Under the pieces are notes generated by a model. The model saw only the letters and a list, made by a program, of their open reading frames with translations, had not been told where the DNA came from and did not search any database. DNA of 64,000 bases from Rhea pennata (lineage: Eukaryota; Chordata; Aves; Rheiformes; Rheidae). Shown here in pieces: positions 52,599-62,090 of the stretch. Made by a program: the position numbers and the translations under genes. The stretch spans positions 8,282,157 to 8,346,156 of the forward strand of contig NC_084687.1 in NCBI RefSeq assembly GCF_028389875.1, written 5' to 3'. Positions within the stretch are counted from its first letter, which is position 1. Each line of letters begins with the position of its first letter.

Positions 52599-53009
52599 GT
52601 GCGGCTGCCTGGCCTCTCGGTAGCTGTTCCGGCCTCTTTGCAGGTGCTGAGCGTAGTCTGGCCGTCGAAAGAGCGTTGTCGTCGCTGGGAGCTCTCCGCG
52701 GAGATCTGCGTCTGGCCGCCGAAGACGAGCGGAAGGCGAGCCCGGGCTTGCGGCGTGGACGCAGCTAAGTCCCGGGGCTGCATTGCGTGTGAGCAGGGCT
52801 GGGACGTGGCAGTGGTTTTGCCCTTGGCGGTTACGGGCGTCACTGGCCGTGGATGGTTGCCCGCGGAGCCGAGAGGAGCAAAACTATCAACGGTCCGTGG
52901 GGGAGACGAATTAGCGCTTGCGGCGTTTCAGGTGCGTTCAGTGGTCGCGCAGCCTGGCGCGATCCAGCGGCACGATTTGTGCACGTGCTTACGCTTTAGC
53001 GGCGGCTAA
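52599..53009 (+). other. Open frame kept in both copies B and C (C member)
   Basis: 136 open codons matching 45234-45632 in copy B: same frame, same relative stop, and runs of near identity such as AVTGVTGRGWLP and CEQGWDVAVVLPL. CpG-rich codons are more frequent than in B. The function is unknown, and it is equally compatible with neutral GC-rich sequence. Confidence 0.25.
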
Positions 53010-53701
53010 GCCCAAGCCTCTAAACAGCAACTGTAACAGGATTGTGGTGCACGTCTTCCTGTTCTGCTGCCCTTCTAAATGAAGGGGAAAGTTCCTAAGC
53101 TGTGGGCAAAACTCTTTGGCCGCTTCTTACTGTTCTCACGCTCGTGGGTGCTGTGGCGTTCCTTGCTTAAAGCTAAGGGTTTGGACTTTTTCACTCGAGG
53201 TTTATGTAGTTTGTTGCTGAGGGTTTCTCACGTCGCGGTTGTGGTTTCTCACTTTATTTTGTGGGGCTCAGTCTTTATCAGGCACAGTTCACAGGTCCCT
53301 CATTTAGCGATCAGGGTGCAGGATTGAAAATGCAACCTCATCCCGAGACTTTACAGCCTCAGAAACCATTTGGGTGCCAAGATGTGCAGTTCGTCACTTC
53401 AGGTTCAGGGCTTAGGGCTTCCTGATGAGGGAAAAATCCGTAAATAATAAACTGTAAGCCCTGAAGCCCGAGCAGCGGGCTGCAAGCCCTCCTTCGGCGT
53501 TTGCCATCTTCCACTGTGCTAGCGCTCCGCTCTGTGTGCTGAGCTGAGGCCTGGGTTTGATACGGTGCAGGCCCACCACGCGGACACTGGCGACGTGCGG
53601 CGGGCAAGCAGAGAGCCGTGCGAGCGTTCCGCGGGGCTCTGGTCTGGGGTAGAGCGGAAGCGCAGGCAGGCGAGCTCAGGCATTGTCCTCTCCGATTCTC
53701 A

Positions 53702-53945
53702 GAGCTGAATCCTATCCCCGAAGGAAAAAGCAGAAGGGGCAGGCCGTCGGCTACGCAGACGCCTGCCGCCTCGGGGGCTGCGGCGGGAGCTGACCCTTCC
53801 CCGACGGACGGGCGGACGGTCGGAGAGACAGACGCTGGCGTGGCGATGACTCTTCAGGTGTCACAGGGTAAGGGGAAGCGTGCCGGCACTGAGCTCCGTG
53901 GCAGGCTCGCTCCCAGGTGGCGTTCCTGCCCAGTAAAACAATAAA
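53702..53945 (+). other. Possible terminal exon of C with AATAAA
   Basis: Same structure as 46319-46555 in copy B: acceptor cgattctcag|agctgaat, frame ELNPIPEGKSRRGRP then ATQTPAASGAA then AMTLQVSQGKGKRAG, and a TAA overlapping AATAAA at 53940-53945. It differs from B by a 12-base in-frame insertion and scattered substitutions. Confidence 0.3.
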
Positions 53946-54329
53946 CAGCCGCTTCATTCTTTGCGGTCGTGTCTGTGGTTCCGGACGCCCCCCTGCCTGA
54001 AGATGACGCCCAGGGGAGAAGGTTACACGTTGGGCGCCTGGGGCCGGGAGCCGGTGCCTGAGCCTCTTGCGCTTTGGAGCGCCTGCGGTTCCCAGGGGAC
54101 GCGGTGCTGTTCCCGGGGCTGTGGGGAGTTGCCCTTGCGTGGCCTGGACCCTCGGGACTCTTGGGGGTGGTTCCCGTCGTCGTGGGGGCAGCCGGGGCCC
54201 CCCCTCCAGGGCCCTGCGAGGGCACCGGCCTGCTCCCTGGCCTGTCTGGGGCCGGGGCCCGCGTGCCCGGAGCTGGGAGAGCTGCGGGCGTCCGCGGGGC
54301 TGCGGAGAGCCTGCAGGCGCCGGTGCCGT

Positions 54330-54712
54330 CACAGAATCACGGAACGGGTAAGGTTGGAAGGGACCTCTGGGGATCGCCTAGTCCAACCTCCCTGCTCAAG
54401 CAGGGTCACCTAGAGCGCGTTAGACAGGATCGCACCCAGGCGGGTTTTGAATATCTCCGGAGAAGGAGACTCCGCCACCTCTCTGGGCAACCCGTTCCAG
54501 TGCTCCGTCACTCTCACGGGAAAGAAATCCTTCCTCGCATTTGGGCGCAACTTCCTGTGGTTCGGCTTGTGCCCGTCGCCTCTAGTCCTTTCGCGTGGGA
54601 CAACTGGAAAGAGTTTAGCCCCATCCCCTTGCCACCCTGCCTTCAGATACTGATAGATTTTGATAAGATCCCCCCTCAGTCTTCCCCAGGCTAAGAGCCT
54701 CTTGTCGAGGCT
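54330..54712 (-). mobile_element. Young CR1 LINE 3' end, antisense, only in copy C
   Basis: The 3' end is on the left (cacagaatcacggaacgg), followed by 'ggttggaagggacctctggg', 'ctgctcaagcagggtcacct', 'gggttttgaatatctccgga' and 'ctctgggcaacccgttccag', all near consensus for bird CR1. Many CpG sites remain, which fits a recent insertion or the high-CpG setting. The equivalent point in B (between 'gagaagcctgcaggcactg' and 'cagctgcattgagccc', about 46930-46970) has no CR1, so insertion followed the B/C split. Confidence 0.93.
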
Positions 54713-54734
54713 AAGTCAGCCGCGCTGAGCCCCG

Positions 54735-55165
54735 CGACATGCCTTACGGCCCCTTCGGTGTGCCCCGAGGCCCTTTGTCTGTGTGTTGGTTTGCCCCGGA
54801 GCCCTGCGTTTGCCCTCTGATGCCCTCAGGAGCCTTCAGTTCACATTTTGGCTCGCCCCCACGGCCGCCGTGCGCCTCGGAGCCCTGTGCTCGCTCTGCA
54901 GCGCGCGACAAAGTTCTCTGTTTTGTCGCAGAGCTTTCTGGGTGTGCCCCAGGGCCCTCCTTTTGCCTTTTGGTGCTCCCAGAATCACCCTGTTTGCTCT
55001 GTCTTTGCATTGTAATATACATACATACATAAAATGTGTGTGTGTGTGCGCACACACACACACACACCCCGTTTGTTGCACCTGCAGCTCTCAATTTGTT
55101 TCGTTGTGCCCTGAATGTCCCCTTTTGCTCCCTGTGCACTCCAGGGTTCCCTGTTGAGCTTTCAG
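54735..55165 (+). repeat. Pyrimidine-rich degenerate repeat, C member
   Basis: Counterpart of 46985-47440. Shared phrases are 'tgccccgaggccctttg', 'gccctctgatgccctcagga' and 'tgtgccccagggccct'. In place of the (TTTTA)n of copy B it holds a (TG)n(CA)n palindrome at 55035-55067. Confidence 0.55.
55035..55067. repeat. (TG)7 CG (CA)8 alternating palindrome
   Basis: The run TGTG...TGCGCACA...CACA is self-complementary and strictly alternating purine/pyrimidine, a sequence class prone to Z-DNA and cruciform extrusion. Confidence 0.9.
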
Positions 55166-55189
55166 GAAGCTGCTCTCAGAAGCCGGGGG

Positions 55190-55429
55190 GGCCTCTGCCC
55201 TCTGCTGCCCTGGCAGTCCCAGCTGTCCCTGATGGCCTGCAGCTCTGGGCACTGTGGCTGGGACAAGTCCCAGGTGGGGCCTGTTTGGCTGATTGCAAGG
55301 GTAGGAAGTGGGTACATGCTGTCAGCTGGGTCTGCATTTGGAAGTTCATGTCAGTGTTGGTCCAGGACAATGGAGCTGCTGCCACACACTGCCTGTTGGG
55401 ACTAGAATGTTGGCTGCACTGCAGAGGAG
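55190..55429 (+). other. Exon-like block ending in the conserved GGAG|GTGAGC donor (C member)
   Basis: Open frame with AVPDGLQLWALWLGQVPGG and DCKGRKWVHA, matching copy B at 47430-47671 with one in-frame three-base difference. The donor at 55429/55430 is the same as in A and B. CpG density falls compared with the flanking array. Role unknown. Confidence 0.3.
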
Positions 55430-55999
55430 GTGAGCAGGGCTGACGGGGGGCTGGCCGATGGGTCATGCACGTGCTGCCGGTCTTAGCGGATGGAGCAGAA
55501 CTGAGGCGGACCGTGCTGGGGCAAAGTGTACTGGGGGTGGGGGGGCCCATGTATTGGGACAGTGGGATGCAAGGACAGGGTGGGGAAGAGCAGTGCATCA
55601 GGGTCATAGAGGGTGGGGAGGAAGGCGGTGCGCTGGGGCTGGAGGTGGAAAGATTAATATATTGCATCAGGGCTGTGGTGGGGTTTAGTGCACATCAGAT
55701 TAGTGAGGGGGGGTCCAGGGTCAGATTGGGACTGTGTCCTGGAGGGGTAGAAGGGGTCCCAGGGGAAGCACTGGGGAGGATCACATGGGCCTGGGCAGTG
55801 TGGGAGCTGACTCGGGGCTACTCGAGAGGGTGTTGGGGAGCCCCACGCCCGTGCTGGAGATTGCAAGGCTGCAGTCTGGGCTGTGTGGTGGTTTCCAGCC
55901 CTCGAGAGTGAGGAGGGAGCAGAGAGGGGGCAGGCCAGAACAGAAGTGCCATAGGTGCAGACACCACCGAGCGCTGCAGCCCCCCGCCCCCCCCCCTCA

Positions 56000-57000
56000 G
56001 CATGCCGGAAACAGGAGCCGTAGTCTTCCGGCACTGGGCTTCCGGGCGGACATGTTGTTTTGCGCGGCATGCCGGGAGCAGTAGTCTTCCGGCACTGGGC
56101 TTCCGGGCGGACATGTTGTTTTGCGCGGCATGCCGGGAGCAGTAGTCTTCCGGCACTGGGCTTCCGGGCGGACATGTTGTTTTGCGCGGCATGCCGGGAG
56201 CAGTAGTCTTCCGGCACTGGGCTTCCGGGCGGACATGTTGTTTTGCGCGGCATGTCGGGAGCAGTAGTCTTCCGGCACCGGGCTTCCGGGCGGACATGTT
56301 GTTTTGCGCGGCATGCCGGGAGCAGTAGTCTTCCGGCACTGGTCTTCCGGGCGGACATGTTGTTTTGCGCGGCATGCCGGGAGCAGTAGTCTTCCGGCAC
56401 CGGGCTTCCGGGCGGACATGTTGTTTTGCGCGGCATGTCGGGAGCAGTAGTCTTCCGGCACCGGGCTTCCGGGCGGACATGTTGTTTTGCGCGGCATGCC
56501 GGGAGCAGTAGTCTTCCGGCACTGGTCTTCCGGGCGGACATGTTGTTTTGCGCGGCATGCCGGGAGCAGTAGTCTTCCGGCACCGGGCTTCCGGGCGGAC
56601 ATGTTGTTTTGCGCGGCATGCCGGGAGCAGTAGTCTTCCGGCACCGGGCTTCCGGGAGTTTTTTTTTTTTTTTTTTTTTTCCGCGCGCGGTATGCCGGGA
56701 GCATTAGTCCACCTGAATCTGACTTCCGGTCGGCCATTTCAGTGTGCAGCGGATGCCGGGAGAGCTAAGCTTCCTGTCGGCCATATTGTTTTGCTCTGCA
56801 TGCCGGTAGATGTAGTCTTCCGGCAGAGAGTTTCCGGGGAGCCATTTTAGCCTGCCGCGCATGCCAGGATCTGTAGTCTTCCGGCACCAGGTTTCCGGAA
56901 GGGCGTTTTCATATGCTGCGCATGGTAGGAGGTGTAGTCTTTCGGTACCGGGCTTTTGGGAGGCCATTTTTGTCTGCAGCGCATGCTAGGAGTTGCAGTC
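56000..57000 (+). repeat. 61-bp promoter-element array, copy C (about 17 units)
   Basis: Near-identical 61-base units start close to 56068, 56129, 56190, 56251, 56312, 56373, 56434, 56495, 56556 and 56617. There is a variant first unit near 56002 and six increasingly diverged units from 56692 to about 57000. Each core unit carries, on the minus strand, GACTACTGCTCCCGGCATGC (ZNF143/THAP11-like) and two CCGGAAG cores. Diverged right-edge units match known promoter motifs even better: at about 56979, GCATGCTAGGAGTTGCAGTC reads as GACTGCAACTCCTAGCATGC on the other strand. A T22 run followed by CCGCGCGCGG splits the array at 56659-56690. Confidence 0.9.
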
Positions 57001-57018
57001 TTGTTCCTGGAACGCTGC

Positions 57019-57524
57019 TGTGGAAACCGTGCAAGACTGAAGGACAAGGGAGAGAGGCTATTGTACCACAGTAATGTGAAGGACGAACAGTTCCAGCTGA
57101 ATAACATCAAGGAAACAACACTTTGAACAATGTGAAGAGTTGGCAAAACAAAGACAGTAGAATAACCCAGTAATCTATAAGTTCATTAATACTTATTAAC
57201 ATAATAAATTACACTCCCCTAAATCAATGAGATCAGAATGACATGATAATGACATAGTAATCATGTTACCACCTTCTGAGCTTCTTGTGCTAATTAATAG
57301 GAATATTAAAGTGCAAGCATGGAGTTAACACATGATATGATAAAACTGTAACTAATAGAAAAACATGTGTAAAGTACTCCCTGAAAAGTGTATATATAAA
57401 TAAAGAATGAGGAAAGGAGAAGGTGCGCTAGCTTTGTGGATCTACCGCTTAGCACCTATCTCTGCACAGAAATATAATAAACAAATATTTCAATCCTGTG
57501 TGTCTATCGGTTCCTTGCATACCA
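57019..57524 (+). mobile_element. LTR-like element, probable solo LTR of an endogenous retrovirus
   Basis: Starts TGTGGAAACC and ends near ACCA at 57524. It is AT-rich, with a TATA-like tatatataaa at 57391, AATAAA at 57399 and 57476, and a T/G-rich end (cctgtgtgtctatcggttcc), the usual order of promoter, polyadenylation signal and U5 in a vertebrate LTR. There are no internal genes and no matching second LTR. I could not find a convincing target-site duplication, so the exact ends and the class are uncertain. Confidence 0.45.
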
Positions 57525-57589
57525 GATAACATGATTAAGGGCTCCACCCCGCTTTAGCAGCCCGCTTCTCTGCTTTGCCCTGCTCCTTT

Positions 57590-60480
57590 GGCCTTTTATT
57601 TTCCATCTGCTGAGCTCTGCTGGCCTTCCAGACCCCTTAGCACCCCTCTCGCGCACTTTGCATTACTCTCGCAGCCCTCCTTGTGCCTCACAGCTATCTT
57701 TTGTCCCTCCAGCAGCTTTAGCACCCCTCTACTCCCTTCAGAGTCCCTCTGCAGGCCTTTATTCTGCCCCAGAGCACTCCTTTGATCCTCTAGACCTCTG
57801 TGTGACACTCCTTTCTTCCGGCGCTGACCTCTCTTCTGGCCCTCTACACCCATTAGCACCCCTGCAGTCGCTTCAGAATCCCCCAAGAGATCTTCTTCCT
57901 GCCCTAGAGCTTTCTGGTTGCCAGTCCAGTCCCTTTAGCGGCCCGCCGCTCTGCTTTGGCCTGCTCCTTCGGCCTTTTATTTTCCATCTCCTGAGCTCTG
58001 CTGGCCCTCTAGACCCCTTAGCTCTGCTCTCGTCCACCTGGACTATCCTTTCAGCCTTTGGCGTGCCCCAGAGCTGTCTTCTGGCCTCCCCGCCCAGGCA
58101 GTTTAGGAACTCTCTAGTCTCAGAAAGCCTCCTTCTTCTCCAGAGTCATCTTTGCATCCTGTAACACACTCCAGAATACTCTTTTAGCTTTTCTTCTGCT
58201 CCAGAGGTTTGTCTTGGCACCCTGTAGACCCATTAGCCCCCCTCTTGTCCCTTTAGGATCCCCCAGGTGCCCTCCTCCTTGCCCTGCAGCCCTCAGTTGG
58301 TGCTCCAGCAGCCTTTAGCAGCCTACTGCCCCGGTTAAGCCTTCTACTTTCCATCTGCTGACCTCTGTGGCCTTCTAGACCCCTTAGCATCCCTCTCGTG
58401 CTCTCCGGACTATTCTTGCAGCCTTCCTTGTACCCCACAGCTGTCTTTTCCTCCTCCAGCCTCTCTAGCACACCTTGAGTCCCCTCAGAGCCTCTCTGAA
58501 GGCCTTTATTCCAACCCAGAGCACTCCTTTGGTCCTCCAGAACCCTGTGTGACGCTGCTCTGCTCCGGACCACTCTTTTGGCCTCTGTGGTGCCCCAGAG
58601 TCTTCTCTTGGCCCTCTAGAGCCCCAAAGACCCCTCTCGTGCTCTCTGGACACCTCTTTTGGACAGAATGGGGCTCAAGAGCAGTCTTCTGCCTTTCTGG
58701 ACCCTTTCAGGACCACCTAGTCTTCTCAAAACCCCTTCAGATTCCCTCCTTGTTCCTGAAAGTCTCTGTTTTGGCCCTCTGGATGGCTTAGGATCTCTAT
58801 CGTGCACTCTGGACTATTCTTTCAACTTTTCTTCTACCCTAGAGTTCTCTTCTGGTCCTTTACACCCATTAGCACCTTGCAGTCCCCTCAGAATCCCCTT
58901 GGAGCCCTCTGGTTGCCAGCGCAGCCCCTTTAGTAGCACTCTCCTCCAGTTTAGCGACCTCTTTTGGCCTTTTATTTTACACCTGCAGACCTCTGTTGGC
59001 CCTCTAGACCCCTTAGCATCCTTCTAGTGTACTCTGGATTACCCTTTCAGCTGTGTGCCCCAGAGTTCTCCCCCGCCCCACCCCAACACTTTGGAACCCT
59101 CTAGTCTCCTCAGAACTCCTCCAGCTATCTTCCTTGCTCCCTAGAGTAATTCTTTTTGCCATGTAGATTGCTTAGCACTCCTAGTTTCCTCTGGATGTCT
59201 CAGCCTTCCTTGTGGTCTTGATGTGTCTTCTGGCCCTCTGGAATCCCATTAGAAAGCATGTAATTTTCTGATAGCCCATCCAGGTTTCTTCTTTATTCCC
59301 TAGAGTCATTTGTTTGGCTATGTAGGCCCCTTTTGAACCGTTGTTGTACACTTTAGACTAGTTGCTTCCCTTCATTGTTTGCCAGAGCTGTTGTCTGGCC
59401 CTCCCCCTCCCCGGATCCTGCAGTCCCCTCAGAATCCCTCTCGAGCGCTCCTGCCGCCCTAGAGCCCTCTTAGCACTCCAGCTCTTTGAGCAGCCTACCG
59501 CTCTGCTTCGGCCTCCTCTTTCGGCCTTTTGTTTCCCGCCCGCAGACCTGCGTTGACTGCGTAGGCTCCCCCTTAGCACCATGCTACTCCCCTGGAAACC
59601 CTTCAAAAACTCTTCCCTTTAAAGGCCCTTTTCGTGCCCCAGAGCTGTCTTCTGGCCCTCAAAGTTGCTTAAAACCCCTCCAGTTGTTCAAATGGCCTCC
59701 TGAGGCCTTTGGCCCTATATATCTCATAAAACCTCTTCTGTGCCCTTAGAATACCTCTAGAAGTCTCTCTCGTTAGCAAGTTCTTAATTTTTGGCCATCT
59801 AGTCCCCTTACGAGCTCTGGTCTGCTCTGGACGCTTCCTGGGATGCTTACTGTGCTCCACAGATTCTCTCTGACTCTCTAGCCACCTTAGGAACTGTCTA
59901 GTCTCCTCAGTAGCCCTACAGCTATCTTCCTTGTGCCCCAGAGTCATTTTTTAGCCATGCAGGTCTGTTAGGAGCTCTCTAGTGCACTGTGGAGTCTTTT
60001 GGCCTTCCATCCTCCCTAGAGCTGTCTTTTGGCACTCTAGCTTCTTTAGGATTTCTGCAGTGTTCTCAAAACTGTTCCTGAGCTTTTTCTTATGCCCTAA
60101 TCCCTTTTTTCTTTTTTTTTCATTCAGCTGCCTGAGCCCCCTTTTTTCCTCTGAACCCTTTGGGTGGCCTTAGTTGGACTTTTTGGGGTTTTTTTTAAGT
60201 TGTTCTCTAGTATCTATAAGAGATGTTTAATGTGCTCTGGATTCTTCTTCAGAGCTTTACTGTGCCACGTGCACCTCTGTTGGCCCTGCAGAGCCCTTAG
60301 GAATCCCTTTATTTTAGTCTGGACTATTATTTCAACCTTCTTTTTGTGCCCAAGTTATGTTTTGGCCTTTTCACCCTTGTAGGATTCCTCTAGTCCCTTC
60401 AGGACCTCATTCTGAAGCCTTTGTTGCGCCCTAAAGTGCTGTATTGGTTCTGCAGCCCTGTTAGTACCTTTCTTGTTTTC
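57590..60480 (+). repeat. Pyrimidine-rich degenerate tandem-repeat field
   Basis: About 2.9 kb of C/T-rich sequence built from variants of 'ctggccctctagacccctta', 'gcacccctctcgtgcactct', 'ggactattctttcagcc' and 'tgtgccccagagctgtcttc'. Longer periods are visible: 'ctagaccccttagc' recurs near 58007, 58374 and 58998, and a block with 'cagctgtcttttcctcctcc' near 58437 repeats 57695-57720 about 740 bases on. Strand asymmetry keeps both strands partly stop-free, giving repetitive open frames on the minus strand (57596-57886, 58253-58573) with GVLRGLEG-type motifs. I treat these as repeat artefacts. Confidence 0.65.
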
Positions 60481-60852
60481 TGCGAGTCCTCCACTTTGAG
60501 ATACAGAGCTAGTATTCCCCTGGGGACCTACCTATCCCACCTAGCAACTGCATTTTCTTAATTACTCCAGGTACTACACAGGAAACACCCCTCTTGGGAA
60601 GCAGTCACCTTACAGAAGCAGGCTTATTCCAAGAGTTTATTGCGGTATCTCGGTTTGCCCTATAGGAAATGGTGTCCTGCCCGAACAGCTGAATTGTATG
60701 CAGGTCTGAACCAATCGACTGTGGTATAACATTCCCTTTAAAGGTTACGTGGAATGTTGTCGTTTTCTTCCAAAGCATAAGCAGAACCGGTTTCTAGTTT
60801 TGAATGCAAAGGCTCGTGCTAGTTAGAGTAAAAAGAAGTTTAACAACATACC
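60481..60852. other. Unique intervening sequence
   Basis: No repeat or gene recognised. It holds mixed-composition DNA between the pyrimidine-rich field and the next promoter-like region; on the minus strand it would be the first intron of the putative gene at 60853-61050. Confidence 0.4.
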
Positions 60853-61050
60853 TCCTGGTATTATAGAAATAGTAGATGAAGTCTCAGTAGCAGAGTAGAT
60901 AACTCTTTCTGTCAAAATGGTCTGCTGATCCTTTCCATAGTTTGCAGTCTGAGCAGAAGAGAAAGACCTGCTTCTGCCCAGCCCTATGTATTTATGGCTT
61001 CCACTGCTTTGCTCCGCCCCTTCCAAGGGCTTGTGGGTAGGGCGGTGGGC
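60853..61050 (-). promoter_or_regulatory. Possible minus-strand promoter and first exon
   Basis: On the minus strand a GC box (GGGGCGGAGC, about 61014-61023) precedes a TATA-like CATAAATAC (about 60989-60997), and a CpG/GC-rich stretch lies upstream. An open frame follows with RSRSFSSAQTANYGKD and ILTERVIYSATETSS. It ends at a consensus donor, CCAGGAG|GTATGT at about 60853. There is no in-frame ATG, so the frame would need a different start, or the exon is a 5' UTR. It faces away from the plus-strand exon candidates at 61.3 kb, so this could be a bidirectional promoter. Confidence 0.3.
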
Positions 61051-61327
61051 GGGCCTAGCGTTACATAAAGGCAGGCTCTCAGCCCAGGGAGATCATTCTG
61101 GCTTTGCTCTCTCATGGGAGTAGAGCTCTGGAATTGCCTTAAAATAACAAATGCTGTAAATAACAGCATTTGAGGAAATAAAACCGCCTGCAAAATTTAT
61201 TGCTGCATTTAGCATAGCAAGGGTCACGCCTTAACGTAAGAGCAACGGGACGGCCGAACGCAGAGACGCAAGTACGACAGAAAACCCCTCATACCCCGCG
61301 TTTTTTCTCTCCGGTCGGTGTTTCGGT

Positions 61328-61838
61328 ATGGGGGTGTTCAGCGGCAGAAAAGGACTTCCGGGTCTCCAGGTATATCTTCTGTTAAGTGTCATTATTGGGT
61401 TCTGGTGTTTCTGTGTTTATTGTGGAAGGGTCCCAACTTCATCACTGGGTTCTTCCCAGATGATGAGACCTGAGAAATTATTTGCTCTTCTCTTGGACTG
61501 CGGACAAAAGGAGACAGCAGAGGTTCTCAAAAAGCATTTTCTCCTTCTTTCACAGCCTAGGCGGTGGTGTGTTGTGTAGCATCTCCAGTAATTCAGATCT
61601 GTGTGAGCTGTTGCTCTCATCAGCTAGTCTGACAGCTTACTTGCTGGATGTTTTGCTGCTCCTCAGAAATATTGTCAGCCCTGTCAGGGAGATACTGCTT
61701 GAGATTTTTGTAGTATGTAGACTTGTAGAAGAGCGTAGAGTTTATATGAAGAGAGAAGGAAGCACCCTTCCTCCCTACCACCGCAGTATGATGAGAAATG
61801 TAGTCATCTCATTGGAAACACAACCCCCACATAAGTAA
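61328..61838 (+). other. Coding-like interval with overlapping open frames
   Basis: An ATG at 61328 opens an 83-codon frame (MGVFSGRKGLPGLQ, then a hydrophobic stretch VYLLLSVIIGFWCF, then EKLFALLLDCGQKETAEVLKK) ending at 61579. A second frame, open to 61838, takes over with SNSDLCELLLSSASL, YLLDVLLLLRNIV and EILLEIFVVCRLVEERR. Both tails look protein-like, as in one reading frame broken by a frameshift or joined by splicing: CAG|GTATAT is a donor at 61369 and tcttcccag precedes 61460. No family is recognised. Confidence 0.25.
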
Positions 61839-62090
61839 GCATATGTGCTTCAAGAGCTCAAAAATCAACCTACATATAGCTAATCTACTCCCCTCTTTTC
61901 CTACCGAAGCATTAGGGCTGAGCAGGAAGAAACTGCTGGACTTCCCTGGGCGAGCAGCAAGCAATTTGCAGCGTTGCCTTCCGGCGCCTTTCTTATATTT
62001 GTGTCCCCGAACATGCTGCAGCGTACAGTTTCGTGGCTGTGCTTCTGACCCTTACTCTGGCTTTAGGGGCCGTCCGCTCTGTTTTTTCAG

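Larger units (their letters stand above)
49036..57018 (+). repeat. Segmental duplication copy C
   Basis: Third copy. It lacks the promoter and first exon: identity with A and B starts only at about 49130 ('aaggggacatcttgaagaga'), the preceding part being telomeric repeat. It runs collinear with B to the end of the 61-bp array. It has the highest CpG and G+C content of the three and carries a CR1 at 54330 that is absent from B. Confidence 0.85.

Noticed and set aside
55654..56737. Long minus-strand open frames (321, 246 and 246 codons) through the 61-bp array
   Set aside because: 61 is not a multiple of three, so all three minus frames cycle through the same peptides every 183 bases. Open frames are a by-product of a stop-free unit; there is no start or splice context.
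57596..58573. Minus-strand frames with a repeated GVLRGLEG-like peptide
   Set aside because: The similarity follows from the underlying DNA repeat, the plus strand is also partly open, and no splice sites or promoter support it.
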